Source: UBA868 sp016776875 (lineage in GTDB: Bacteria > Pseudomonadota > Gammaproteobacteria > Arenicellales > UBA868). From it: a DNA stretch of 64,000 bases. The DNA lies in contig CP179198.1 in assembly GCA_051201585.1 (NCBI GenBank), forward strand, positions 868,001 to 932,000, written 5' to 3'. Shown here in pieces: positions 54,230 to 64,000 of the stretch (position 1 is the first letter of the stretch; every line of letters begins with the position of its first letter). A program made the position numbers and the translations under genes. The notes below the pieces were generated by a model. It was not told where the DNA came from. It did not search any database and saw nothing but the letters and a program-made list of their open reading frames with translations.

Positions 54230-55420
54230 GTGTCGAAAGAAAAATTCGAGCGCAGTAAGCCACATGTAAACGTTGGAACCATTGGTCACGTTGACCACGG
54301 CAAAACCACCCTGACTGCAGCCCTAACCCGGGTGCTGGCAACTAAATTTGGCGGCGATGTAAAAGCCTTTGATGAGATCGACAACGCGCCTGAAGAGCGC
54401 GAGCGCGGCATTACGATTGCGACCGCTCACGTTGAGTACGAGACAGAAAAGCGTCACTATGCTCACGTCGACTGCCCAGGTCACGCCGACTACGTTAAGA
54501 ATATGATTACAGGTGCAGCGCAGATGGATGGCGCCATCCTGGTCGTCTCGGCGGCTGATGGCCCCATGCCCCAGACTCGAGAGCACATCCTGCTTGCGCG
54601 TCAGGTGGGCGTTCCTTACATCGTTGTCTTCCTGAATAAAGCCGACATGGTAGATGACGCTGAGCTGCTAGAGCTGGTCGAGATGGAAGTTCGCGATCTA
54701 CTCTCAAGCTATGATTTCCCGGGCGACGATACACCGATCGTGACCGGTAGCGCCCTGAAAGCGCTTGAAGGTGATGAGTCCGATATCGGCGCCGCTGCCA
54801 TTGTTGCATTGGCTGAAGCGTTGGACTCTTATATCCCTGAACCGGAGCGAGCGATTGACGGCGCCTTCCTGATGCCGATCGAAGATGTGTTCTCCATCTC
54901 GGGACGCGGCACCGTTGTCACCGGACGTGTTGAGCGTGGCGTGGTTAAGGTCGGCGAAGAAGTTGAGATTATCGGTATTAAAGATACTGAAAAAACGACC
55001 TGTACCGGTGTTGAGATGTTTCGTAAATTGCTAGACGAAGGTCAGGCTGGCGATAACGTTGGCGTCCTGTTACGCGGCACCAAGCGAGAAGACGTTGAGC
55101 GTGGTCAGGTGCTAGCTAAACCTGGCTCCATCAACCCGCATACTGCGTTCGAGGCCGAAGTCTATATCCTGTCAAAAGAAGAGGGTGGCCGTCATACGCC
55201 GTTCTTTGAAGGTTATCGACCCCAGTTTTACTTCCGTACCACTGATGTCACCGGCGCGTGCAATTTACCTGAGGGTGTGGAAATGGTCATGCCTGGTGAT
55301 AACGTCAAACTGAAAACCACGCTGATTGCACCCATCGCGATGGAAGAAGGTTTGCGCTTCGCCATTCGTGAGGGCGGTCGTACCGTCGGCGCAGGTGTCG
55401 TATCAAAGGTGATCGCTTAA
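54230..55420 (+). CDS. tuf: Elongation factor Tu
   Basis: GTPase that delivers aminoacyl-tRNA to the ribosome; 396 residues, the normal length. G motifs GHVDHGKTT, DCPGH and NKAD are intact. Starts at GTG 54230, and MSKEKFERSKPHVNVGTIG is canonical. In the tRNA-tuf-tRNA-Trp-secE-nusG arrangement. A second tuf copy is usual in gammaproteobacteria but is not in the window. Confidence 0.98.
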   Translation: MSKEKFERSKPHVNVGTIGHVDHGKTTLTAALTRVLATKFGGDVKAFDEIDNAPEERERGITIATAHVEYETEKRHYAHVDCPGHADYVKNMITGAAQMDGAILVVSAADGPMPQTREHILLARQVGVPYIVVFLNKADMVDDAELLELVEMEVRDLLSSYDFPGDDTPIVTGSALKALEGDESDIGAAAIVALAEALDSYIPEPERAIDGAFLMPIEDVFSISGRGTVVTGRVERGVVKVGEEVEIIGIKDTEKTTCTGVEMFRKLLDEGQAGDNVGVLLRGTKREDVERGQVLAKPGSINPHTAFEAEVYILSKEEGGRHTPFFEGYRPQFYFRTTDVTGACNLPEGVEMVMPGDNVKLKTTLIAPIAMEEGLRFAIREGGRTVGAGVVSKVIA

Positions 55421-55450
55421 GGCGACTTAAGCGTAGAAGCTGAAAAAGGA

Positions 55451-55467
55451 CGCCAGCAATGCTGGCG
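55451..55467 (+). terminator. Hairpin after tuf
   Basis: CGCCAGCAATGCTGGCG (seven pairs, small loop) between tuf and tRNA-Trp, 30 bases after the tuf stop. No U-run follows, so it may be a processing or stability element rather than a true terminator. Confidence 0.5.
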
Positions 55468-55478
55468 GCTCAAGGATT

Positions 55479-55554
55479 AGGCCAGTAGCTCAATTGGCAG
55501 AGCGGCGGTCTCCAAAACCGCAGGTTGGGGGTTCGATTCCCTCCTGGCCTGCCA
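55479..55554 (+). tRNA. tRNA-Trp(CCA)
   Basis: 76 nt with CCA. Acceptor AGGCCAG/CTGGCCT pairs; the anticodon arm GCGGT-CTCCAAA-ACCGC gives CCA. Between tuf and secE, as in many gammaproteobacteria. Confidence 0.95.
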
Positions 55555-55581
55555 AACAGGCAATCAGATAAGAGCGATAAG

Positions 55582-55932
55582 ATGTTTTCGGATAAGCTGA
55601 AATTAATTGCATCATGCCTTGTAATAATTGGCGCGTTAGCGGCTTTTTACTCGCTTGGCACCACGTCTGCGCTTTTGCGTGCGTTGATAGTCGTGGCGGG
55701 TGTAATCGGTGCTGCCGCAATTGCACTGACCTCAGAGTCAGGCCGATCTGCTTGGCAATTTGCGGTTGCAACTCGGACTGAGGTGCGCAAGGTTGTTTGG
55801 CCGACCCGCAGAGAGACGGCCCAATCAACGATGATTGTCATTGTGATGGTTTTTATCGTGGGCATTTACCTATGGCTTCTCGATGCGCTGTCGTTTTGGG
55901 CGATCTATGATCTCGCCCTTGGCCTTGGATAA
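55582..55932 (+). CDS. secE: Preprotein translocase subunit SecE
   Basis: Membrane subunit of the SecYEG channel, 116 residues, with three hydrophobic segments like the enterobacterial long form. The conserved cytoplasmic stretch TRTEVRKVVWPTRRETAQST precedes the essential last transmembrane helix. ATG 55582 is the start; the open frame extends upstream into tRNA-Trp but is not coding. Confidence 0.95.
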   Translation: MFSDKLKLIASCLVIIGALAAFYSLGTTSALLRALIVVAGVIGAAAIALTSESGRSAWQFAVATRTEVRKVVWPTRRETAQSTMIVIVMVFIVGIYLWLLDALSFWAIYDLALGLG

Positions 55933-55945
55933 GAGATAAAAATTG

Positions 55946-56542
55946 ATGACTGAATCTATAAACCAAGATGCTGTGATCGAGAGTGGATCGGATCTTCAGG
56001 GCGATGCCTCGGATATGCAGTGGTTTGTTGTACAAGCGTTTTCGGGTTTTGAAAAGCATGTCCAGGAATCTCTTCGTGAGTACATCCGTCGAGCTGCAAT
56101 GGAAGATCATTTTTCTGATATCGAAGTACCGACTGAGCAAGTTGTCGAATTGCGAAACGGCCAAAAAAGAACCAGTGAGCGAAAATTTTTTCCAGGCTAT
56201 GTGCTGGTACGGATGCGTATGAGCGACGAAGCTTGGCACTTGGTCAAGTCAGTGCCCAAAGTGTCTGGTTTTGTGGGTGGAACCGGCTCGAAACCAGTGC
56301 CGATTAAGGATCAGGAAGCGCAGGCCATTCTTCAACAGGTCCAAGATGGCGCCCACAACCCGCGTCCGAAATATACGTTTGCGCCGGGCGAGGTTGTTCG
56401 GGTTATTGATGGACCGTTCAAAGAATTTAGCGGGACGGTTGAAGATGTCAATTTTGAGAAGAGCAAGCTCAAAGTTTCCGTCTCGATTTTTGGTCGGTCA
56501 ACGCCAGTAGAACTTAGTTTTAGTCAGGTCGAAAAGGCCTGA
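55946..56542 (+). CDS. nusG: Transcription antitermination/termination factor NusG
   Basis: Binds RNA polymerase and couples to Rho or NusE. About 198 residues; NGN domain with WFVVQAFSGFEKHVQESL, and the C-terminal KOW domain with FAPGEVVRVIDGPFKEFSGTVEDVN. It is longer at the N terminus than E. coli NusG (181) by an acidic extension. ATG 55946 starts it (TTG 55943 also in frame). Confidence 0.95.
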   Translation: MTESINQDAVIESGSDLQGDASDMQWFVVQAFSGFEKHVQESLREYIRRAAMEDHFSDIEVPTEQVVELRNGQKRTSERKFFPGYVLVRMRMSDEAWHLVKSVPKVSGFVGGTGSKPVPIKDQEAQAILQQVQDGAHNPRPKYTFAPGEVVRVIDGPFKEFSGTVEDVNFEKSKLKVSVSIFGRSTPVELSFSQVEKA

Positions 56543-56626
56543 TTATTGCCGCAACAGCGGTTGTGGTTTGACAGCAGTATTTTTAACCGGGGAGCCTTGC
56601 GGCGCTTGAACCCAACGGAGTAGAAA

Positions 56627-57058
56627 ATGGCAAAGAAGATAGAAGCCTATATCAAGTTACAGGTGCCAGCAGGTGGCGCTAAACCGAGTCCGCCTGTCGG
56701 TCCGGCATTAGGCCAGCATGGCGTCAACATTATGGAATTTTGTAAGGCGTTTAATGCCGATACCCAGGAGATTGAGCCGGGTCTTCCGATTCCTGTGGTC
56801 ATCACGGTTTATTCCGATAAAAGTTTCACCTATATCAAAAAGACGCCCCCTGCATCTGTGTTGTTAAAAAAAGCAGCAGGGCTAGAAAAAGGAAGCGGTG
56901 AACCAAACAAAAATAAAGTAGGCAAACTGGGCCGCGCGGAACTTGAGGAAATTGCTAAAACGAAGATGCCTGATTTAAGTGCGTACGACATGGATCAGGC
57001 TGTGAAGATTATTGCTGGCAGTGCCCGCAGTATGGGCATTGAGACGGAGGGCGTTTGA
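56627..57058 (+). CDS. rplK: 50S ribosomal protein L11
   Basis: Ribosomal stalk-base protein, 143 residues, with the conserved KLQVPAGGAKPSPPVGPALGQHGVN. Binds the GTPase-associated region of 23S rRNA. Stop overlaps the start of rplA, so the two are coupled. Confidence 0.97.
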   Translation: MAKKIEAYIKLQVPAGGAKPSPPVGPALGQHGVNIMEFCKAFNADTQEIEPGLPIPVVITVYSDKSFTYIKKTPPASVLLKKAAGLEKGSGEPNKNKVGKLGRAELEEIAKTKMPDLSAYDMDQAVKIIAGSARSMGIETEGV

Positions 57059-57753
57059 TGACTTTTCGAGGAAAACGTTACCGGCAGGCTGCGGAAAAAA
57101 CCGGTCAAGGGAGTTTTTATGCGATCGATGAGGCCTTGGCGCTGGTTAAAGAAACCGCCTCCGCTAAATTCGACGAGACGGTAGACGTCAGCATCAATCT
57201 TGGCGTAAATGCCAAAAAATCGGATCAGAATGTCCGGGGCGCAACCGTATTGCCGAAAGGAACGGGTAAAACGGTTCGCGTAGCGGTTTTTGCAGAAGGA
57301 AGCGATGCAGAAGTCGCCAAGGAAGCAGGCGCAGACGTTGTCGGATTAGATGATTTAGCTGAGGCAGTTCAAGGAGGCGAGATCAATTTTGATGTTTGTA
57401 TCGCGACACCGGCAACGATGCGGGTCGTCGGTAAGTTAGGCCAAGTATTAGGACCTCGGGGTCTAATGCCCAATCCAAAAGTGGGCACCGTGACGCAAGA
57501 CGTCGGAAAAGCGGTTACTAATGCCAAAGCAGGTCAGGTTCAATTTCGAACGGATAAGGCAGGCATTATTCATTGCCCCATTGGTAAAGCATCATTTGAG
57601 ACAGATGCGCTGAAAGAAAATTTATTAGCGTTGGTAGAGGCGCTGAATAAGGCGAAACCTTCCTCAGCAAAAGGCCAGTATTTAAAAAGGTTAACGCTGT
57701 CGACGACGATGGGTCCAGGCGTCAAGGTCGATCGTACGTCAGTTGTTAGTTAG
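57058..57753 (+). CDS. rplA: 50S ribosomal protein L1
   Basis: L1-stalk protein of 231 residues with GPRGLMPNPKVGTVT as signature. Starts at ATG 57058 (overlap TGATG with rplK); in E. coli L1 represses the rplK-rplA transcript by binding its leader. Confidence 0.97.
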   Translation: MTFRGKRYRQAAEKTGQGSFYAIDEALALVKETASAKFDETVDVSINLGVNAKKSDQNVRGATVLPKGTGKTVRVAVFAEGSDAEVAKEAGADVVGLDDLAEAVQGGEINFDVCIATPATMRVVGKLGQVLGPRGLMPNPKVGTVTQDVGKAVTNAKAGQVQFRTDKAGIIHCPIGKASFETDALKENLLALVEALNKAKPSSAKGQYLKRLTLSTTMGPGVKVDRTSVVS

Positions 57754-57776
57754 TTTGTAAATTTTGAGGGGCCGGG

Positions 57777-57904
57777 AATCTTGGATGCTGTTTCTAAAGG
57801 TTCCTTTGGTTCGTCGAAGACCGCAGGTGCGATCTTAATGCTTGTTATTGGGATTGCTTAATAACGGAAGTGGCCTGCGCAGGCGGTGCCCCCGATCCAA
57901 GATT
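57777..57904 (+). ncRNA. Probable ribosomal L10 leader RNA
   Basis: AATCTTGGAT (57777-57786) pairs with ATCCAAGATT (57895-57904), a 10-bp long-range helix closing a folded leader just before rplJ. The loop region contains a palindromic CCTGCGCAGG (57874-57883 or near). In E. coli the L10(L12)4 complex binds such a leader to repress rplJL translation. Confidence 0.6.
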
Positions 57905-57950
57905 TTCAGGGTCAGGACACCAAGGTGTAAACAGTAAGGAGTAGTGCGAA

Positions 57951-58484
57951 ATGAGCCTAAGTATTGATCAGAAAAAGGCTGTAGTGGACGAGGTGACGCA
58001 GGTATTCTCTGCCGCCCAAGCTGCTGTTCTAGCCGAGTATCGAGGGCTTACCGTTGCACAAATTACTGAGTTAAGAGGCGCGGCCCGAGATGTAGGCGTC
58101 GACGTGAGAGTGGTCAAGAATACCCTCGCAAGGCGCTGTGTTGCAGATTCGGACTTCGAGTGTTTATCCGATCATTTTGTCGGACCTGTAATGATTTCCT
58201 CTTCTGAGGATCCTGTTGCAGTGGCCAAAGTAATTGCAAATTTTGCTAAGCAGCATGATCAACTGAAGATAACAATGGGCGCGATGAATGGCGATCTGTT
58301 GGATGCTTCGGCGATTCAGGCATTAGCGAAACTTCCAGGACGTGACGAGTTGCTCGCGACACTGGTTGGCACTATGGCGGCTCCGATGAATAAATTGGCC
58401 CAGACACTCCATGCAATTCCCTCACAATTTGTGCGCACGCTTGCGGCTGTTCGTGACAGTCGCCCTGAAGATCAGGCCGCGTGA
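57951..58484 (+). CDS. rplJ: 50S ribosomal protein L10
   Basis: Stalk protein that anchors L7/L12 dimers; 177 residues. Conserved YRGLTVAQITELRG and KNTLARR are intact. Preceded by AAGGAG. Autogenously controlled through the leader upstream in E. coli; inferred here. Confidence 0.97.
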   Translation: MSLSIDQKKAVVDEVTQVFSAAQAAVLAEYRGLTVAQITELRGAARDVGVDVRVVKNTLARRCVADSDFECLSDHFVGPVMISSSEDPVAVAKVIANFAKQHDQLKITMGAMNGDLLDASAIQALAKLPGRDELLATLVGTMAAPMNKLAQTLHAIPSQFVRTLAAVRDSRPEDQAA

Positions 58485-58535
58485 TATCTGGTTGAGCGCT
58501 CAAGCTACGAAAATCTTAAGTTAAGGAAAATAAAA

Positions 58536-58913
58536 ATGAATCGCGAAGAAATACTAAACGCAGTGGCGGAGATGTCCGTCCTTGAATTGTCTGAATTGAT
58601 TAAAGACATGGAAGAGAAATTCGGTGTGTCTGCAGCAGCAGCGGTAGCGGTTGCGGCTCCAGCAGGCGGCGCCGGTGGAGATGCAGGCGCAGCTGAAGAG
58701 AAATCCGAATTTGATGTTGTGCTCACAAGTTTTGGTGACAAGAAAGTCGGTGTGATCAAGGCAGTTCGAACCATTACCGGGTTGGGACTTAAAGAGGCCA
58801 AAGATCTCGTCGAGTCTGCTCCTTCTGCAATTAAAGAAGGCATCAGCAAAGACGAAGTAGAAGATATAAAGAAACAGCTCGAAGAAGCGGGCGGTACTGT
58901 CGAAGTCAAATAG
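58536..58913 (+). CDS. rplL: 50S ribosomal protein L7/L12
   Basis: Flexible stalk protein of 125 residues: N-terminal dimerisation domain, Ala/Gly-rich hinge (AAAAVAVAAPAGGAGGDAGAA), and C-terminal domain with KKVGVIKAVRTITGLGLKEAKDLVE. Recruits translational GTPases. Confidence 0.98.
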   Translation: MNREEILNAVAEMSVLELSELIKDMEEKFGVSAAAAVAVAAPAGGAGGDAGAAEEKSEFDVVLTSFGDKKVGVIKAVRTITGLGLKEAKDLVESAPSAIKEGISKDEVEDIKKQLEEAGGTVEVK

Positions 58914-58970
58914 CATTTGACTTTGATTTCTGCTGATTTCAGTAGAGTCGAGTTGTTGACGAATAGGGCG

Positions 58971-59001
58971 GTAGAGTTGACCCCAAGCGGGTCGGCTCTA
59001 C
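58971..59001 (+). terminator. rplL-rpoB intergenic attenuator hairpin
   Basis: GTAGAGTTGACCC pairs with GGGTCGGCTCTAC, 13 pairs including two G-U, around a CAAGC loop. TGCTCGTTTT follows. In E. coli this gap holds a partial terminator and an RNase III site that set rpoB below rplL. Confidence 0.7.
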
Positions 59002-59067
59002 TGCTCGTTTTGAGCGTTAGTCGTGTCGCGATGAACGTTCTCATTTAAATTGCGCTGAGAGGTCTGC

Positions 59068-62000
59068 ATGGCTTATACCTTTACCGAAAAAAAACGGATT
59101 CGTAAGAGTTTCAGTTCCCAATCATCTTCTGAACCGGTTCCCAATCTTCTCGAAATTCAGAAGGCCTCGTATCGGAAGCTGTTACAAGAGGGTGTCACGC
59201 CGCTCCAGCGAATTGATCAGGGATTGCAAGCGGCTTTCAAATCGGTTTTCCCAATCGAGAGTTATAACGGCACTGCGTCGTTGGACTTCGTCAGCTATCG
59301 TCTAGAGACTCCCCGTTTTGACGTTCGCGAGTGTCAACAACGCGGGATGGTGTATTCGGCCCCCCTTCATGCAACCCTTCGCTTAATCATTTTTGATAAG
59401 AGTGAATCCGGGGGCGCAAAAACGCTCCGCGATATTAAAGAGCAAGAAGTCTATATGGGCGAGATGCCTTTAATGACCGATAACGGGACTTTTGTTATCA
59501 ACGGTACGGAGCGCGTCATCGTTTCTCAGTTACACCGTTCGCCTGGTGTGTTTTTCGATCACGATAAGGGCAAGACGCACGCTTCCGGAAAACTTCTTTT
59601 TAATGCGCGAGTGATTCCCTATCGCGGGTCTTGGCTGGATTTTGAGTTTGACCAGAAAGATCTACTGTTCGTCCGAATAGATCGCCGAAGAAAGCTTACC
59701 TGCTACCATCATCTTGAAATCACTCGGCTATTCTGCAGAGGAAATCCTGAGCCTGTTTTTTGAGAATGATCGAGTCACCTTGCTCCCAGAGTCTGCGGAG
59801 ACTGACTTAGTCGCAGAACGTTTGCGCGGCCAGGAGTTTGATTTTGATCTTAAGACCAAAACTGGCAAGACAGTTGTGGCCGCGACTAAGCGTATTACGG
59901 CGAGACATATCAAAGAGCTTGAGAAATCAGGCATGAAATCGCTAGAGGTTCCGGATAGTTATCTTCATGGAAGAGCGTTGGCACGAGATCTTGTTGATAT
60001 GGAGACCGGAGAGGTCTTGGCTTCAGCAAACGATGAAGTCACAGCCGAGCTCCTCGAAAAGTTTCGAGAAATTGGCGTAGAGTCTTTCGAGATTATTTAT
60101 ACCAATGATCTGGACAAGGGTCCTTATATCTCAGACACCCTGCGACAGGACGATACCCGTTCGGCTTTGGAAGCCCAGGTTGAAATTTATCGCATGATGC
60201 GCCCCGGCGAGCCGCCGACAAAAGATGCGGCAGAGTTGTTGTTCCGGAATCTCTTTTTCAACACCGATCGTTATGATTTATCAGCAGTCGGTAGGATGAA
60301 AATGAATCGCCGCTTGTCTCGTCAAACCGATGAAGGTCCGGGCATCCTGAGCCAACATGACATCGTCGACGTGATGAAAACGCTCGTTGAGCTTAAAAAT
60401 GGCCACGGCGAGACAGACGATATCGACAATTTAGGTAATCGACGGGTGCGCTCGGTTGGCGAGCTGGTGGAGAACCAGTTTCGAATTGGACTTGTTCGCG
60501 TAGAACGTGCGGTCAAAGAACGTTTGTCGATGGCTGAATCTGAGAATCTGACGCCTCAGGATCTGATTAATGCAAAGCCCGTATCGGCTGTTATTAAAGA
60601 ATTTTTCGGATCGAGCCAATTGTCCCAGTTTATGGATCAGACGAACCCGCTATCGGAGGTTACACACAAGCGTCGCGTATCCGCATTAGGCCCTGGCGGC
60701 CTGACTCGAGAACGAGCCGGCTTTGAAGTGCGCGATGTGCATCCCACCCACTACGGGCGAGTATGTCCGATTGAGACGCCAGAAGGCCCAAATATTGGCT
60801 TGATTAATTCGCTGGCGATCTTTGCGCGGACCAACGAGTACGGTTTTCTTGAGACGCCATATAAGAAAGTAGTTAATGGAAAAGTGAGAGATGATTTTGT
60901 TTATCTGACAGCCATTGAAGAAGGTGACTACGTGATTGCCCAGGCTAACGCAGCACTTGATAGTAAAGGCGTTTTAACGGACGAGCTTGTTTCGTGTCGG
61001 CATCATAATGAATTTACGCTCTCAACGCCTGAAAGTGTTGAGTTCATGGATATTGCACCGTCGCAAATTGTGTCTGTTGCTGCAGCACTCATCCCATTTC
61101 TTGAGCATGACGACGCTAACCGGGCATTAATGGGTTCGAACATGCAACGTCAAGCGGTTCCTACGCTTCAAAGTGAAAAACCGTTAGTGGGTACTGGAAT
61201 CGAACGTACAGTAGCGTCCGATTCGGGGGTGGTGGTGGTTGCCACGCGGGGCGGAATTGTGAATGCGGTCGATGCATCCCGTGTCGTGGTTAAGGTCAAC
61301 GATAAAGAGGTTGAAGCGGGAGATTCGGGCGTTGATATTTATAATTTGGTGAAGTACACCCGTTCAAACCAGAACACAACGATCAATCAGCGACCCCTGG
61401 TTTCAGTGGGTGACAAGATCGCTGCGGGCGATGTTCTTGCAGACGGTCCCTCGACGGACCTGGGTGAGTTAGCGCTGGGTCGAAACGTTCTGGTCGCATT
61501 CATGCCCTGGAACGGCTATAACTTTGAAGATTCGATCCTGATTTCCGAGCGCCTGGTACAGGACGACGTCTACACCTCAATTCATATTGAGGAGATGACT
61601 TGTACCGCTCGTGATACAAAACTGGGCTCTGATGATGTCACGCGCGACATTCCAAATGTCAGTGAGTCGGCGCTTTCCAGGCTTGATGAGTCAGGCATCG
61701 TGTATATCGGAGCCGAGGTTAATCCTGGCGATATTCTCGTAGGCAAAGTCACTCCAAAAGGCGAACAGCAGTTAACGCCCGAAGAGAAATTGCTACGAGC
61801 AATTTTCGGCGAAAAAGCCTCTGATGTGAAAGATACCTCGTTGAGAATGCCATCCGGCACATCCGGCACTGTGATTGATGTGCAGATATTCACGCGAGAT
61901 GGTGTTGATAAAGATCCTCGTGCGCTTGCTATCGAGGAGCAGGAGCTTGATCGTATCAAGAAGGATTTACAGGATCAGTATCAGATTGTTGAGGATGATA

Positions 62001-63151
62001 CTTATGACCGAATCGAGCGGTTGCTCAATGGAAAGGTTGCCGAAGGGGGCCCTGGAGATCTTAAAGCAGGCGATAAGATCGCAAAATCCTATTTGCAGGC
62101 GTTGCCTAGGGATAAATGGTTCGAGATTCGACTTCGAGATGAAGACGCCAATTCAAGTCTTGAGCAAATTCGCGCCCAACTAACAGTCCAGTCGAAGCGA
62201 TTCGATGACCTGTACGAAGAGAAGCGACAGAAGTTGCAGGAGGGCGATGATCTGCAGGCTGGCGTTCTCAAGATGGTTAAAGTGTTCGTTGCAGTAAAGC
62301 GACGCCTGCAACCTGGCGATAAGATGGCCGGCCGCCATGGAAACAAGGGTGTGATCTCCAGGATTGTGCCAATTGAAGACATGCCCTACATGGAAGACGG
62401 TACTACCGTTGATATTGTGTTGAATCCGTTAGGCGTGCCATCACGCATGAATGTCGGACAAGTACTTGAATGTCATTTGGGTTGGGCAGCCAGTCACTTG
62501 GGAAGGCAGATTGGTGAAATGCTTGATGCCGGTGCGGAGACTTCTGATTTACGAAGTCAGTTGAGCAAAATATACGGTACTGGCGACCATCCTGAAGATA
62601 TTCAGTCTCTTACCGATAGTGAGGTGGATGAACTATCCAAGAATCTTCGTGGCGGTGTGCCAATTGCAACGCCGGTATTCGATGGCGCGAGCGAATCGGA
62701 AATCAAGGAGTGGCTCAAGATTGCAGGACTACCGGAGAGCGGCCAGGCTCGACTCATCGATGGTCGAACAGGAGAGCCTTTTGATCGACCGGTAACCGTT
62801 GGCTATATGTACATCCTAAAGCTCAATCATCTGGTGGATGACAAGATGCATGCGCGTTCAACGGGCCCTTACAGCCTGATCACGCAACAACCACTTGGCG
62901 GTAAAGCGCAGTTTGGCGGGCAGCGATTTGGGGAAATGGAAGTTTGGGCGCTGGAAGCTTATGGAGCGTCGCATACCCTTCAGGAAATGCTGACCGTGAA
63001 ATCTGACGATGTCGGGGGACGAACAAAAATGTATGAAAACATTGTCCGCGGCGATCACCGAATGGAAGCGTCTGTTCCCGAGTCATTCAACGTGTTGGAA
63101 AAAGAGATAAGAGCCCTCGGTCTTAATATTGAGAGACGGGAGGATCGATAA
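59068..63151 (+). CDS. rpoB: RNA polymerase beta subunit, frameshifted
   Basis: Core polymerase subunit of about 1360 residues, full length. The first frame (59068-59763) carries the N-terminal protrusion and lobe up to VRIDRRRKL; the second continues PATIILKSLGYSAEEILSLFFEND. The shift is one extra base in CTTACC, at 59695-59698. The rifampicin region (FFGSSQLSQFMDQTNPLSEVTHKRRVSALGPGGLTRERAG) is intact. Because rpoB is essential, the break must be a sequence error. SQFMDQTNPLSEVTHKRR matches the wild-type, drug-sensitive pattern. Confidence 0.95.
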
Positions 63152-63209
63152 CTTCACAGGTTTGTAAGTTTCGGACTCTCACGCTCTAGGCAAGATAAAA
63201 GGAAAAAAC

Positions 63210-64000
63210 ATGAAAGATTTTTTCAGTCAGTTTTCACGACGCGACACGGTTGATCAGGAATTTGACAATATTCGAATTCGATTGGCATCCCCTGATCAAG
63301 TTCGATCCTGGTCTTTTGGTGAAGTAAAGAAGCCAGAAACGATCAACTATCGAACGTTCAAGCCCGAGCGCGATGGGTTGTTTTGTGCAAAGCTTTTTGG
63401 ACCGATAAGCGATTACGAATGCCTGTGTGGAAAGTACAAGCGTTTAAAGCATCGCGGTGTTGTGTGCGAGAAATGCGGAGTTGAAGTTACGTTGTCGACG
63501 GTACGTCGGGAGCGAATGGGGCATATTGAGTTAGCCAGTCCTTGCGCCCATATCTGGTTTTTAAAATCGCTACCGTCTCGACTTGGCGTGCTTCTGGACA
63601 TGACCGTGCGTGAAATCGAACGGGTACTGTATTTCGAGGCCTACGTGGTCACTGATCCGGGCCTAACCGATCTGGAAGCAGGCTCTTTGATGACAGAAGA
63701 GATGTACTACGAGGCGATAGAAAAGTACGGCTCAGAGTTTGACGCAGGGATGGGCGCAGAGGCTGTAAAAGAGCTTCTCAAAAGCCTTGAGCTCAAGGCG
63801 CTTTCAGTTCAGCTTCGGGAAGATCTTGCGGAATCCACATCCGAGACGAAAACTAAAAAAGTAAGCAAACGCCTGAAGGTGGTCGAGGCATTTTTGCACT
63901 CCGGTAATAAGCCGGAATGGATGATTATGGAGGCGCTGCCGGTATTGCCACCTGATCTTCGTCCATTAGTGCCGCTAGAAGGCGGTCGGTTCGCGACCTC
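63210..64000 (+). CDS. rpoC: RNA polymerase beta' subunit, 5' part
   Basis: First 263 codons of beta', running off the window edge. Starts at ATG 63210 after GGAAAAAA. It contains DNIRIRLASPDQVRSWSFGEV and the zinc site CLCGKYKRLKHRGVVCEKCG (four Cys). The frame is open to position 64000. Confidence 0.96.
   Translation, partial: MKDFFSQFSRRDTVDQEFDNIRIRLASPDQVRSWSFGEVKKPETINYRTFKPERDGLFCAKLFGPISDYECLCGKYKRLKHRGVVCEKCGVEVTLSTVRRERMGHIELASPCAHIWFLKSLPSRLGVLLDMTVREIERVLYFEAYVVTDPGLTDLEAGSLMTEEMYYEAIEKYGSEFDAGMGAEAVKELLKSLELKALSVQLREDLAESTSETKTKKVSKRLKVVEAFLHSGNKPEWMIMEALPVLPPDLRPLVPLEGGRFAT

Noticed and set aside
54507..54809. Antisense frame inside tuf
   Set aside because: Highly codon-biased genes often show long antisense frames; translation is Arg/Pro/His-rich and not conserved.

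Overview
The window is chromosomal DNA from a free-living, probably marine or aquatic gammaproteobacterium. The right end carries the order tRNA-Tyr, tRNA-Gly, tRNA-Thr, tuf, tRNA-Trp, secE, nusG, rplK, rplA, rplJ, rplL, rpoB, rpoC. The birA-coaX-SPOR-like block sits to its left. Together these are the gammaproteobacterial arrangement. No integrase, transposase, CRISPR array or phage gene was seen.

Layout. 0-4.2 kb: methionine and glutathione biosynthesis: an uncharacterised P-loop ATPase, homoserine O-succinyltransferase, a homocysteine S-methyltransferase behind a SAM-II-type riboswitch with its own terminator, and gshB. 4.2-10.7 kb (minus strand): a gamma-glutamyltransferase, an RDD membrane protein, a tRNA-Arg(CCU) interrupted by a 220-nt group I intron, a 2OG-Fe(II) oxygenase, and a large ABC-exporter-like protein with degenerate ATPase motifs and a C-terminal cNMP-binding domain. 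11-29.7 kb: mostly housekeeping and catabolic genes: tRNA-Ala, a thioesterase, a short RodZ-like protein, threonine dehydratase, carboxylesterase, a HisN-type phosphatase, an AsmA-like protein, a PLD/cardiolipin-synthase lipoprotein, an SDR, a methyltransferase, a 2-phosphoglycerate-kinase-like protein, a D-lactate/glycolate dehydrogenase, a second gamma-glutamyltransferase, AlkB, RarA, BirA, CoaX and a SPOR-like protein. 29.7-53.8 kb: an accessory block between tRNA-Thr(UGU) and tRNA-Tyr. These two genes are neighbours in the E. coli thrU-tyrU-glyT-thrT-tufB operon. The block holds an orphan Nif11-type peptide, transporters, a TauD-family oxygenase, a CocE hydrolase, an RND efflux pump, several small proteins, and a compact sulfur-trafficking operon (46.5-51.6 kb: two half-size YeeE/YedE permeases, TusA, a Cys-less rhodanese, three DsrE/F/H-like proteins, an exported rhodanese and a CxxCH protein). 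53.8-64 kb: the tRNA-tuf-secE-nusG-ribosomal protein-RNA polymerase block; rpoC runs off the end.

Sequence quality. At least ten single-base frameshifts break otherwise intact genes, nearly all in short homopolymers. One is in rpoB, which is essential. They are best explained as consensus indel errors rather than gene decay, so I describe each broken gene as one CDS and give the position of the break.

Most worth a second look: the SAM-II/terminator switch, the group I intron in tRNA-Arg(CCU), the sulfur-carrier operon, the Nif11-like orphan peptide, the degenerate ABC/cNMP protein, and the 24-kb interruption of the tRNA-tuf operon.
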